Below, one piece after another: positions 7,711-16,840 of a stretch of 30,554 nt of DNA. How positions within the stretch are numbered: the first letter of the stretch is position 1; the number at the start of each line of letters is the position of its first letter. The notes under the pieces were generated by a model, which ran no database searches, was not told the origin of the DNA, and saw only the letters and a list, made by a program, of their open reading frames with translations. The DNA is taken from NCBI GenBank assembly GCA_014084085.1, contig NPFB01000116.1, forward strand, positions 90,827 to 121,380, in the 5' to 3' direction. The translations under genes were made by a program, and so were the position numbers. This DNA is from Hondaea fermentalgiana. Lineage: Eukaryota; Sar; Bigyra; Thraustochytrida; Thraustochytriidae.

Positions 7711-9228
7711 ATGGCGCGGCGGCCCGCGGCGGCGGTGCTCGCGCTGGCGCTGGCGGCGCTGCTGTGCCTGGCGTCCCTCTCGGAGACGCGCCTGCGCCTC
7801 CGCGGCGCCGTCCAGGCCGCGCAGGGCGCCTGGGATGCCGCCACCGCCGCCGCCGTGCAGGGCGTCGGGGAGACGCACCGCGAGCCCGAGAACCTCGCCG
7901 ACCTCGACGCGGAGAGCGATGGCGACGCGGACGAGGGCGCCAGGGGAGCATACGGCGAGGAGGACGACGGGGAGAATGCGGAGGAGGAGGACAAGAGCGA
8001 GGATGAGAGCGAGGATGGGAACGAGGACGACGGTGATGATGCGTCACGATTCGAGGACGATCGGCTCGCCTTCCCGTGCAAGCAAGACGCAGAATGCCGC
8101 GAGACGACCTTTTGCGACGCGCAGATTGGCAAGTGCAGACCGAGCGTGTGGCAGGCAGAACGCGCAGGTCTCAAGGCTTGCAACTCGTGCAGAAACGATG
8201 TGCGTGCTTTGCTCGGCCTGTTGAAAAACGAGATACAATTCGTGGCTGATCTCGTTGACACAGAGACGGGTGCATGCTTGACTCGTTTCACTTCAAATGA
8301 TAAAGATGCTTCCCTAGAGGATACTGTCGCCCGCGCGAGTGCTACGCGAGGCTCGGTGCGAAGATTCCACCACCACCTCGAGTCCACACTCGCGCATTGT
8401 CGCGGTCCGAGTGAATCGCACGCACCGAGTGGCCCCGTCAATATCGCCATGCATTCTGGTCGTGTGCAAATGCAGCTCTATACCTCCCCACACTTTGTTG
8501 TTGCTCGCCAGCAAGCAAAGGTATCGTGGCTCGCGACTGGATTTTTCGATGGCTTCACTGCTGATGTGTGCCAATACGGGCCATATGACGAACCGACTGC
8601 TTGCATGGTCCCCACCGCCACAGCCAAGCCAGGCGCGGCATTCTTGCTTTACGTTTTGAACAATTGGGACCAACTTCCCGAGTGGATTGCGTTCTTTGAC
8701 GCCGAAAATGGAGACAGAGCTATTTTTGAGGAAAAATTACGGTGTTTGCGCGTGGAGCCCAACATGGAGATCATGGAGGTAGTTGGTTTTCTTCCTCTCG
8801 ACGACACACATCAGCGCGCCCGCAAGCCAATAGTCTCTGTGCTGCGCCGAGAGCTTGAGGCTGTATGGGAAACTGTCGTCGCCCCGCATCTTGGCACTGC
8901 GGTCCCGAAAAAATTACCCAAGGGTCTTGCTGCGACGCGAGCCTTCATCGTCGAGGGAGGCCATGTGACAAAGTTGCCAAAGGCTTTGCTGGAAGAGCTA
9001 TATTTCATGGCGCTTGGTCTTCATGCCAAGATTTCTGTGTCGCATCCAGACGTTTTGCCCATGCTTTGGTCAACCTTACTTACTACATCCCCCAATGTAC
9101 AAGGCACTTCTGATGGGGTGATTTTGAAGAACAAACGAAAGAAAGAGAAGATCGTCGTTCCGGCCGCTGCAGCCTATGATTGCATCGATAAGGACTTGGT
9201 TCCTCTTGGCCAAGACGGCTCTTCATAG
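7711..9228 (+). CDS. Secreted or lumenal DUF3431-like protein with acidic N-terminal region
   Basis: Start set at ATG 7711 (505 residues) because it opens with a signal peptide: Arg-Arg at 3-4, then an Ala/Leu core to about residue 24. The much longer open frame upstream has no supporting features. Residues 63-118 are a highly acidic low-complexity stretch. A Cys cluster (C123, C129, C135, C142) follows, resembling a small knotted module. The rest is globular; the segment AAFLLYVLNNWDQLPEWIAFFDAE (about 289-312, shown here in part only as the key pattern L-x2-N-N-W-D-x-LP-x4-F-x-D) resembles the DUF3431 family, whose members share a Y-I-x2-H-Y/W-D-x-LP-x4-F pattern and are thought to be related to glycosyltransferases. 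A basic KNKRKKEK stretch lies near the C-terminus. Function is unknown; secretion is inferred from the signal peptide and the absence of a clear membrane helix. Confidence 0.75.
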   Translation: MARRPAAAVLALALAALLCLASLSETRLRLRGAVQAAQGAWDAATAAAVQGVGETHREPENLADLDAESDGDADEGARGAYGEEDDGENAEEEDKSEDESEDGNEDDGDDASRFEDDRLAFPCKQDAECRETTFCDAQIGKCRPSVWQAERAGLKACNSCRNDVRALLGLLKNEIQFVADLVDTETGACLTRFTSNDKDASLEDTVARASATRGSVRRFHHHLESTLAHCRGPSESHAPSGPVNIAMHSGRVQMQLYTSPHFVVARQQAKVSWLATGFFDGFTADVCQYGPYDEPTACMVPTATAKPGAAFLLYVLNNWDQLPEWIAFFDAENGDRAIFEEKLRCLRVEPNMEIMEVVGFLPLDDTHQRARKPIVSVLRRELEAVWETVVAPHLGTAVPKKLPKGLAATRAFIVEGGHVTKLPKALLEELYFMALGLHAKISVSHPDVLPMLWSTLLTTSPNVQGTSDGVILKNKRKKEKIVVPAAAAYDCIDKDLVPLGQDGSS

Positions 9229-9699
9229 CGGACGCTTCATGAGACTGCCTCCTGATAGATCTGATCTCATCATTCGTGCAAATACTTTGTTAGTCGTGCA
9301 AATACTTTGTCTGAGCAGTTTTTGCTTGTTACTCCATAATAGCCTCTCGCTGTACTCATCGATCAGTGGAAAGGATGATTGGCGAGCGTTCACATTCAAA
9401 GTGACTATAGCGGTATGTCCCATACTAGTCTCCATAAATACACTATTCTAGACGGACTTTGTCGAATATTACAAGTGAGAAGTTCTCCTCAAGGGGGTAG
9501 AGAGTAAGTTAGCAGGCTCAATTGAATGGCGCCGCCCGGCGCGCAAAATCGCAAGAGCTCTTGTCCATCGCTCGCTCGGCTCCGACCCACGAGCTTGATT
9601 GAGACTTGCCGTCGCATACCCAAGGTCTTGTCTACTTGTAGCGCGCGCGGCGCGCCTGTCGTTGGACGCCCCTAGGTGGGGGTGGGTGGCCCAAGCGCC
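9229..9699. other. Intergenic region between DUF3431-like gene and TTC4, with a 17-bp direct repeat
   Basis: These 471 bases join two tandem plus-strand genes, so they hold a 3' UTR then a promoter/5' UTR. The first half is AT-richer and contains a perfect 17-base direct repeat (9274-9290 and 9294-9310) starting TCGTGCAAATAC. The second half is GC-rich. No TATA box or ORF is convincing. Confidence 0.5.
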
Positions 9700-11154
9700 A
9701 TGACGACCCCGATTGACTACTCCAAGTTCGAGGCTATCGAACGCGCCGTGGTCGCAGACGAGGCTGCGGAGCGCGCGGCCAAGGAGGCAGAGAAACAGCG
9801 CAAGAAAGATGAAATTGCGGCCTCGGACAAGGCTCAAAAAGCAAAGGGCAAGGCGCTTGGTGAGGGCCGCGACAAACTGCGACCACCTGCAAAGTATGTG
9901 GACTCTGACGGCGACACCGTGAGCGGACCTTCTGACGGCGAAGACTCGGACGATGACTCGGACGACGACGGTCTGAACGAGGACGAGGATCTGCACCCAC
10001 TTTTCTGGCGCCGCATGCCCAAGCCCGGCACCAAGGGGTACGAGACGGCGAAAATTCTGGAGGACCTCGTGTACAAGAACGATGAGGATGAACCGAAGCA
10101 CCCGAATGAGCTTGCCGCAGACTTTAAGGAAAAAGGCAACGAGTTTTTCCAGTGGGGGCGAAAGTATTACAAGCGAGCTTTGCAAGAATACAAGGAGGCT
10201 CTGCAGTGGGCGCGCAAGGGCGATGATAGCGATGACAACAAAAAGTGCTACGCCGCAATTTTGTCGAATCGAGCGGCCATCAACCTCAAGCTCGGTAACA
10301 ATGGCAGCGTAGTCCGAGACTGCGAGGCTGCCATCAAGTACGGGCCTGACCCCCTGCCGAACTGCAAGACCCATTTTCGTGCCGCGTGCGCCTGCACGCG
10401 CCTCGGCAAGCTTCGGGAGGCAACGACCTTTGTGGAGGGCGGTCTGGCCATTGATGCCGAGAATCCGGAACTACTCAAGCTGAAAAAGACGGTGGCGGCC
10501 AAACTCAAGGAACAAAAGCGGGTCGAGCGCGAGAAGGAACGCGTGGTAATGGAGGAGCGGCGCAAGGACGAGCAGTTGCGCAAGGACTGTTTGGCCCGCG
10601 GTTTCCACGTTGGCCCGTTGGTGAGCGATATTGAGGTGTACCTGCAGGGATCCATCGGCAACAAGACTCGCGGTGGCTTTCCGCGTCCGGGCCGTGAGAA
10701 CCAATCCATGCAATGGGCCGTTATGCTCATGTATCCAGAGCACATGCAGTCTGAGTTCATCCATGCCTTCGATTTAACGCACTCGTTCCGGGATCACCTC
10801 CAAGTCATGTTCCCGGCATCTCGGGCGGCCATGACCGAGGCCAACCGCGCACCCTGGGACGAGCAGGGCAACTATACCGTCGACGAGATGGAAGTCTATA
10901 TGGAAGAGCGCGTTGTGCATTCTTTTGACATGAATCGCATGTGGGAGACGCAATACACGTCCAAGCCGGACAAGGTGGACTGGTCGAAGCGTCGTCGCGT
11001 ACACGTCCCGCTGGATAAGACGTTGGGCGACTGCCTCGCAGATCCCGACTACGTCATTCCCGGCGTCCCCACCTTCTTCGTCGTCTCCAAGGCTTCGTCC
11101 TATTACGTTGAGACGTTTTGTCCGGAGCACAAGGGCCGGCTCCGTATTTTGTAA
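9700..11154 (+). CDS. TTC4: TTC4/Cns1-type TPR co-chaperone of Hsp90/Hsp70
   Basis: Start set at ATG 9700 (484 residues); a GTG lies eight codons upstream in frame. Residues 14-55 are charged and helical; 68-98 are acidic. A three-repeat TPR domain spans about 126-245 (KEKGNEFF, LSNRAAINLKLGN, then THFRAACACTRLGKLREA), with Lys, Asn and Arg positions consistent with the dicarboxylate clamp that binds the EEVD tails of Hsp90 and Hsp70. A charged coiled-coil linker runs 250-290. The C-terminal wheel domain of the Cns1/TTC4 family begins near 315 with QWAVMLMYPEHMQSEFIHAF (328-347), where the family has a W/A-V-x-FLYPE-x-x-QSDFI pattern, and continues to the end with a GVPTFFVV strand. In yeast Cns1 is essential and links Hsp90 to translation elongation factor 2 folding. 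Architecture and length match, so the call is secure. Confidence 0.92.
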   Translation: MTTPIDYSKFEAIERAVVADEAAERAAKEAEKQRKKDEIAASDKAQKAKGKALGEGRDKLRPPAKYVDSDGDTVSGPSDGEDSDDDSDDDGLNEDEDLHPLFWRRMPKPGTKGYETAKILEDLVYKNDEDEPKHPNELAADFKEKGNEFFQWGRKYYKRALQEYKEALQWARKGDDSDDNKKCYAAILSNRAAINLKLGNNGSVVRDCEAAIKYGPDPLPNCKTHFRAACACTRLGKLREATTFVEGGLAIDAENPELLKLKKTVAAKLKEQKRVEREKERVVMEERRKDEQLRKDCLARGFHVGPLVSDIEVYLQGSIGNKTRGGFPRPGRENQSMQWAVMLMYPEHMQSEFIHAFDLTHSFRDHLQVMFPASRAAMTEANRAPWDEQGNYTVDEMEVYMEERVVHSFDMNRMWETQYTSKPDKVDWSKRRRVHVPLDKTLGDCLADPDYVIPGVPTFFVVSKASSYYVETFCPEHKGRLRIL

Positions 11155-11984
11155 CCCATTCAAGCCGCTTTAGCCCGTACGTTTATGAAAGAATAATGGC
11201 GATTTCTGAAGTCACTCTGTTACAGTCCTCTTCCTTCTCCAGGCTTGCAAAGCATTCTTTTTTTTTCTGACACCGTAGCTAGCTGGCTGCACTGCAGGTA
11301 CGCACGTCTTTTCTGTCCTTGCAACAATCCAGTCCACGACACCCGCCCGTCCTTTGTAGCCCTAGTTCGGTAGTACATCTTTTCCTGCGTCTCCCCAGGG
11401 TTGGAAGTGCAAGTGGAAGTGAAATGGGACTTGGAATTGGTGGTCCTCGCGCAAGCAGTTTTTAGAACTCGACCTCACAGCCAGGTCTGTGCTGCAGGCC
11501 GGATCTTTGGACGACGGTTGTCCCGCGCGCTGCGCCGCCCCAGCAACAGCATGCGAGGCATTCTTTTCGAAATGAGAGGAGACGCTAGCTTGCGTCGACT
11601 CGAGTCGCCCTGACGCAGCTGCTGCGCTCTCACGAGATGAGATGCGATGCGATGCGACGCGATGCGATACAAGATGATCTGACGAGACGAGGAGAGGAAA
11701 GCAAGGCGCACGCAACGCGAGGCGCAGATGGCGCACAAAACGATGCTTGCAGGCCTGGCTGGCAGCGCTGTCACGGGTGGCTGTGAGCAACCTCGCGAGC
11801 CGTTTGACCTGGCCCGTGGCCACTTTGGCAGCCGCAACGGTAGCCCCGCGCGCCCGGTCCGTCCCACCTGCACCTGCACCTGCACCTCACGCCAGCACAG
11901 CAGCAGCACCACCACCACCACCACCACCAGCTGCAGCTGAATGCGGGCATCGGCGAGCGAGGGACAGCCGTCGCGGTCGCTTAA

Positions 11985-12017
11985 GATCGATCCATCGATC
12001 GCAATCGATCGATCGAT
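11985..12017. repeat. ATCGAT cluster
   Basis: Overlapping GATCGAT/ATCGATCGAT units with short interruptions. Similar clusters occur at 13138-13174, 23995-24062 and 30204-30217, all in noncoding sequence upstream of genes. Confidence 0.8.
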
Positions 12018-12414
12018 TTTGAGGTTGGATGAGCGAAACCTTGCAAGGACGATGCGCGCTCGCTTTGGACGAGACGAGGCGAGGCCTCGCGGCCGAGCGA
12101 GACGGGAAACATGAGCGAGGGCAGACGGACCTCCAGAGGCGAGGATGCAGCCGTGCACGATGGCAGTGTATCAGCGACAGTGGGCGGAACGGTAGCAGCG
12201 CAGTGGCGACGGCGGTATAGCCGGAGAAGCACGAGTAGCAGCCAACAGGAAACAAACAGAAGAAGGAGCTAGCTGGCAAGCCAAGGGAGGGAGCCGCAGC
12301 AAAAGAACGAGAAACAGGAACATGAGCAGAGGTGAAAGACCGCGTGTCTTTCATTCCGGGCTGGCTCCCTCAAGCGCGGGTCTTTCATGGCCCGTGCTTC
12401 CGCTTGTGAGCCTA

Positions 12415-12451
12415 TCTTTCTTTCTTCCTTCCTTTCTTTCTCTCTCTCTCC
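12415..12451. repeat. CTTT/CTTC/CT polypyrimidine tract
   Basis: A pure pyrimidine run on the plus strand built of CTTT and CTTC units that grade into CT dinucleotides. It is the same class of repeat as the tract at the right end of the window. Confidence 0.85.
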
Positions 12452-12916
12452 GCCCCTCATCGAGCGAGGTTGCAGCAGCGGTACGTATACGTATACGGCT
12501 GCGGCAGCGGCAGCGCAGAGTGCTCTTCAGAAAGCTGAGAAGAGGCGCACGCGTATCGCGCCCACTGCCGCTGCACGCAGTGGCGCACGATCGCGCCGCG
12601 GGCTGGATCGGCAGTACATGCGTCCCGTGCGGCGCGGTACGGGCTGCGCTGCGAAGACGACGAAGCGGGACACGCATCTTTCGTGTCCTGCACGCGACAG
12701 ACAGACAAACAGGCAGCAGCTGCAGCTGCTGCAGCAGACGGAGGCGGGTCTTTCCTCCAGCCAGCCAAGCAGCCCGCGAGCCGTAATCTCACTCTATACA
12801 CAGACCAAGCGATCTAGCCAGGCAGCCTGAGCGGGCGGCGGCGATCCTTGAATACCACCCCAATGTAGCCAGCCAGCAGCTAGCTAGCTGTCTGCAGCCC
12901 GCGTGGGAGCAGCTAA

Positions 12917-12967
12917 AAGCAAGCAAGCAAGCGAGCAAGCAAGCGAGCAAGCAAGCGAGGAAGCAAA
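12917..12967. repeat. AAGC tetranucleotide repeat with a 12-base higher-order unit
   Basis: AAGC units interrupted at regular spacing by GCGAGC, which produces a 12-base higher-order period seen three times, ending in AAGCGAGGAAGC. Confidence 0.85.
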
Positions 12968-13137
12968 CGGAAGCTCCTGCAACCTCTGGCGGGACAGCAG
13001 GCCCGACTTGCGAAAAGCAGCAGCAGAAGAAAGAGGCGAGCAAGGAGAGGCGCGCGCCGTGTGGGGCGCGCGACCCCACAGCGCGAGGTCAACCGGCAGC
13101 GGGTCAATCAGGTCAATCAAGGCCCGCCGCGCTCGCT

Positions 13138-13174
13138 CGATCGGTCGATCAATCAATCGATCAATCGATCAATC
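13138..13174. repeat. CGATC/AATC cluster
   Basis: CGATCGGTCGATC followed by tandem AATC and AATCGATC units. It runs directly into the GACA microsatellite. Confidence 0.8.
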
Positions 13175-13177
13175 CCG

Positions 13178-13233
<56 letters not shown>
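13178..13233. repeat. (GACA)n microsatellite
   Basis: About fourteen uninterrupted GACA units, the longest perfect tetranucleotide repeat inside the window. It is followed by AGACAAGACGAGACAAG-type degenerate units to about 13300. Shorter GACA tracts occur at 12696-12711 and 24132-24148. Confidence 0.95.
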
Positions 13234-13551
13234 CAGAGAGATAGACGCGCGGAAAGAGAGACAAGACAAGACGAGACAAGACAAGACCAGACAGACACGC
13301 AAGCCCGGCCGCCGCGCGCAGAGCGCAGCGCGCAGAGCGCAGAGCGCAGCGCCCGGAGCAGCGCGGCGAGGCGAGGCCGCTCCGGTCTCTCGCGGCCCGC
13401 GAGGCCCTCGCGAGGCGAGCGCGTGTCAGGCGGAGCGAGAAGGCGCATCGAGGCGGGCCCCGCACCGCACCGGGCAAGCGGAGCCCGCGCGCCCGCGAGA
13501 GAGAAGCGGCAACGGCGAGGCGAAGGCGGAGCAGACGGCAAGGCGGCAAGG

Positions 13552-13573
13552 CGGGAGGGAGGGAGGGAGGGAC
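13552..13573. repeat. (GGGA)n tract
   Basis: Five tandem GGGA units in the upstream region of the 962-residue gene. A G-rich tract like this could form unusual structure, but that is not shown by the sequence alone. Confidence 0.85.
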
Positions 13574-13672
13574 GGCGCGCGGCCGAAGCGGCGCGTGCGA
13601 GGAGGAAAGAGAACACGGGCGTTGGCTCGAGCACGCGATTCACTCGAGCGAGCGCTGCACGTCGATCGACGG

Positions 13673-13694
13673 CATCCATCCATCCATCCATCCC
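13673..13694. repeat. (CATC)n tract
   Basis: Five tandem CATC units, about 130 bases upstream of the ATG at 13822, hence probably in the 5' UTR or core promoter. Confidence 0.85.
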
Positions 13695-13821
13695 CAGCCG
13701 GGCAAAAGCACACCACCTCGGCCCAGAGCTGCGCGTGCGAAAGAGCGCGACCCGTACGTCCGAGCTAAACGGTCTCTGCAAAGCAAAGCACGCACGCACG
13801 TCCGTGCGAGACGCGTAGACC

Positions 13822-16710
13822 ATGGAGGCGCCGGTGAACGAGAACGAGACCGGCCAAGCTCGCGGTAGCGGACCCTGGCGCAGGCGAGCCCTTCCCCGGC
13901 TCGAAACCTCGTCAACCACGGACGCCGAAGCGACGGCGACGGCGAGAAGCATCGCAAGCACTCTCCCCATCCCATCACCACCACGTAGACTGGCAACTCC
14001 GAGCCCAAGCGGCGCCAGGACCTCGGCGTTCTCCAAGCAAGGACGTCTTCCTTTCCCGCAACGGGCCCCTCTCGGTGCCCGCAGCGCGCCTATGCACCTG
14101 CGAAAGTCAAAGTACGGCCCTGGAGACGAGGATGGCCCGGGGAGCGGACGCGAGGAAAACCTCATGCAGAATAACAATGTGCCCAAACTTGAACTCTGCG
14201 CCGGACAGGCGCCCACGCGACGCGGCGCCAACCGACCCTCTCTTCGCCAAGCTCTTGCGACGGTTGACGCAGCTCCAAATCACGAGCATCGTGTCGGTCG
14301 TCAGCGTATCCAATCTGCAGAGACGGCCCTGCCGGATCTTGACCTCAAGGAGAATCGAGGCCGCCTGGCTGCCAGAAACGATCCGCCCCGCACCATTGGT
14401 GTAACCTCGTCCCCTTCTTCGGCGCTCCTTTCGAGCGGTCGGCCACTGTCGAGGTTTAGGACCATTCGGTCCCCGCGATCACTAGATCCCTCGCATCGCC
14501 CGACGAGACGCAGACCCCTTCTTGCTGAAAATGCGGAGCCGCCCGCGCATTGTGCGGCGGCGCCCGGACAGCGTTGCCGGTCTTTCACATCTATCAGTCA
14601 AGTGCCCCCTCGAACCGAAGAGCACTTTCTTCAAGATCATGCCGACAATACTGTGGAGCCAAGGAGAGTCGCTGACAACGAGTCGCATGCCTCCCGCGCC
14701 TCGATCGAAGAGCTCACCCTCGAACTGGGGAGCGATTATGATGATGACGACGACGACGGTTTTAATGGTGATGATGAGATGGAGAGTTTCTACGACCACA
14801 CCAATCAAGAGCATGCGGACGCTGACTGTGTTGAGGCATTTCTTCCCCCGACTTTTTCTTCTTCTTCTTCTTCTTTTTCTTCAAATGTTGATCCCACAAG
14901 TCCAAAGGCGCGATGCTACTCGCGTGCCTCCGTCATCTCATGCCCGTCGCCTTTGCACTACTCTGGTCGAAACCGAGGCATCAGTCAGGTCGACGACTTT
15001 CAAATCATGATGGCACGCGACGATATCGCAAGTACATTGGAGACACGTGCACGCCGCAGGTCCAATGACGAAACCAAAAGCGGCGTATCCAGGCGCAACA
15101 CCGTCTTACCTTCTCCGACACATCTTTTGGCTCCGCAACCTAGTCGAGCTTTTGCTGCAGAATCGGACGACACCCATGTGAGGAGCATTCCGCCTGCGGA
15201 AAGTGCAAACATTGGGGCTCGCCTTGCAAGTCGTAATCCCATTGCCAACATTCGTCGCAGACGTTTCCACACACCTCCCATCAAGGCAATCAACGCACAA
15301 AACATTGGTGAAGGTCTTCTTCCCCATGTTCCCTTCGCATTAGACGACAATCCCATCGAAGACCCGTCCATGTCCACTGCCGTCGGTGCCACTAGCAGCA
15401 GCACTCTTCCCGCACGTCTTGATGATGAGACCGACGAGATCGAGGGAACGGACTCCGGAAAAATTTCGCTCGAGGCTGCTTCGCCCGGGAAAATCACACC
15501 GAGACCTCCGGCTGGGGCCCCTCCGGATGTCGCGCCACCGTCGCATCGCGCTACGATGCCGGCACGTCCGAGCAGTGTCCAGGAAAACCTTATACAGAAC
15601 AAGACGTCTCACGATGGAAGCTCAGCTCACCCTGTAAAAACAAACCTCGAGCACGCCATTACGCGGAGAATCGACGGACCTCCTTCCGCAGATGAAGAAC
15701 TTTCACATTCCATCCAGAACATGTTTGTTGAGCGCTCTGGAATGGCGAGATCGTCCTCGCGAGGGGCCTTCGAGCCCGAAGGTAGCATTCTTCGCCAGCC
15801 TACCTTCGTATACCGTCGCTCAGCTGCATCTGCATCGTCTTCTTGTTCTTCTTTTTCTTCTTCTTCGCGTGCGCAACCCGGAAAGCTCCCAGCGAGAAGA
15901 TCCACAAGCGAGACACTTTCTCCAAGACGAAGCCCTGTACCTCTCTCTCCGCGTCAAAGATCACCGCACCGTGAAAGTGACTATCGCTTTTCACGGAGGA
16001 TCTCCTCAAGTGTATCTGCGACGCTGTCGTACTCATCGAGCCGAATTCATTCGCCGTCCATGTCATCGAACTCGCCGGTTTCATTTTGTAAAGCACCTCG
16101 CGTAATTCGCGAGCCGGAACGCGAAGAAGGTTCGCACGCCTGTGCAGGGCACGAAGTACCGGGTCCTTCCTCCTTGTCAGCGCGATCTCCTACAGCGGGA
16201 GTTAATCCAGCCAGTCAGATCCCGAGTCCGGCCCCGAGTCCGACGTCAGCATACAGATCTGGCCCTCTTGAGCCCATTTCGCGACGGAAACATGTGGCAC
16301 TTGAAGCGCGGTCAGGGCCTCTCAAGGCGCACGACAATGATGCTGAGCACATGCCGCAACCCCCGCCTTTGCGCGAGATGCATCGCTTGCTGCGACTCGA
16401 GGCTCCGACAAACAAGAACAGGCCTGCCGCACGTCACCGACACCGTAGCAGCGATTTTGCCCAGCGCAGCGCTACATTGGATACGGCTTTTGATATCAAA
16501 CGCTCGAGCACGCCTGCGCAGCATGGTGACGATGGCCGGCGAACGCCGACCATGCGACGCGACGGCGCCACCTGTAGCAAGAAGGAACTCCCCGTTATTG
16601 GTACACTTTCGAGCATTTCCGGCTTGCGCCGAGCCGTAAGCGCCGAAGAGTCCACTTGGAACGGCCATGGTCGCACAGACCCCTCAATCGCTTTCGTGAA
16701 CTGCGAGTAA
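13822..16710 (+). CDS. Large intrinsically disordered Ser/Pro/Arg-rich protein, unknown function
   Basis: An uninterrupted 962-codon frame from an ATG in a good context (ACC before ATG G). I do not recognise it. It is Ser-, Pro- and Arg-rich almost throughout, with no predicted globular domain, signal peptide or membrane helix by eye. Visible features: many SP and SPR sites suited to proline-directed kinases (for example around 700-740); an acidic patch near 300-325 (EELTLELGSDYDDDDDDGF); poly-Ser runs near 347 and 675; and a short motif ENLMQN (about 111) that recurs as ENLIQN (about 588). The stop is followed at once by AATAAA. A single very long frame of this composition could in principle be chance in GC-rich DNA, but the frame also crosses AT-richer codons without stopping and starts and ends cleanly, so I think it is a real gene. 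A cytoskeletal or scaffold role is only a guess. Confidence 0.65.
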   Translation: MEAPVNENETGQARGSGPWRRRALPRLETSSTTDAEATATARSIASTLPIPSPPRRLATPSPSGARTSAFSKQGRLPFPQRAPLGARSAPMHLRKSKYGPGDEDGPGSGREENLMQNNNVPKLELCAGQAPTRRGANRPSLRQALATVDAAPNHEHRVGRQRIQSAETALPDLDLKENRGRLAARNDPPRTIGVTSSPSSALLSSGRPLSRFRTIRSPRSLDPSHRPTRRRPLLAENAEPPAHCAAAPGQRCRSFTSISQVPPRTEEHFLQDHADNTVEPRRVADNESHASRASIEELTLELGSDYDDDDDDGFNGDDEMESFYDHTNQEHADADCVEAFLPPTFSSSSSSFSSNVDPTSPKARCYSRASVISCPSPLHYSGRNRGISQVDDFQIMMARDDIASTLETRARRRSNDETKSGVSRRNTVLPSPTHLLAPQPSRAFAAESDDTHVRSIPPAESANIGARLASRNPIANIRRRRFHTPPIKAINAQNIGEGLLPHVPFALDDNPIEDPSMSTAVGATSSSTLPARLDDETDEIEGTDSGKISLEAASPGKITPRPPAGAPPDVAPPSHRATMPARPSSVQENLIQNKTSHDGSSAHPVKTNLEHAITRRIDGPPSADEELSHSIQNMFVERSGMARSSSRGAFEPEGSILRQPTFVYRRSAASASSSCSSFSSSSRAQPGKLPARRSTSETLSPRRSPVPLSPRQRSPHRESDYRFSRRISSSVSATLSYSSSRIHSPSMSSNSPVSFCKAPRVIREPEREEGSHACAGHEVPGPSSLSARSPTAGVNPASQIPSPAPSPTSAYRSGPLEPISRRKHVALEARSGPLKAHDNDAEHMPQPPPLREMHRLLRLEAPTNKNRPAARHRHRSSDFAQRSATLDTAFDIKRSSTPAQHGDDGRRTPTMRRDGATCSKKELPVIGTLSSISGLRRAVSAEESTWNGHGRTDPSIAFVNCE

Positions 16711-16716
16711 AATAAA
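16711..16716 (+). terminator. Possible polyadenylation signal AATAAA
   Basis: AATAAA begins immediately after the TAA stop of the 962-residue gene. The remaining gap to the convergent TXNDC17 stop is about 125 bases, so the 3' UTR must be short. Use of AATAAA in this organism is assumed. Confidence 0.4.
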
Positions 16717-16840
16717 AGTTAAATCTGCTAAGAGGAACTCCTTTCTTATTTCGTATCATTTGAACGGCTCGTCACTGCAAGATGTCCTGCGAGAACTACA
16801 AATAGAAAGTCCTGCATGCGCGTGTGAAGTGCTTTTCACT

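Larger units (their letters stand above)
11155..13821. other. 2.7-kb noncoding stretch dense in different simple repeats
   Basis: No frame here looks coding on either strand; the longer open frames run through repeats and have no recognisable domain. It contains a T-run at 11257-11266, GATGC-type repeats (11637-11680), CACCTG and CAC repeats (11869-11930), an ATCGAT cluster (11985-12017), a CTTT/CT tract (12415-12451), AAGC/AAGCG units (12917-12967), a second ATCGAT/CAATC cluster (13138-13174), a GACA microsatellite (13178-13233), GGGA (13552-13573) and CATC (13673-13694). It lies upstream of the 962-residue gene and must contain its promoter and 5' UTR. Confidence 0.7.

Noticed and set aside
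11475..12158. Minus-strand frame of 227 codons upstream of the 962-residue gene
   Set aside because: It crosses GATGC, CAC and ATCGAT repeats, giving His-Arg-Ile-Ala-Ser repeats and poly-Val; no domain or good start context.
13161..14231. Minus-strand frame of 356 codons overlapping the start of the 962-residue gene
   Set aside because: Its end encodes the GACA microsatellite as Cys-Leu-Ser-Val repeats and it opposes the better plus-strand frame.
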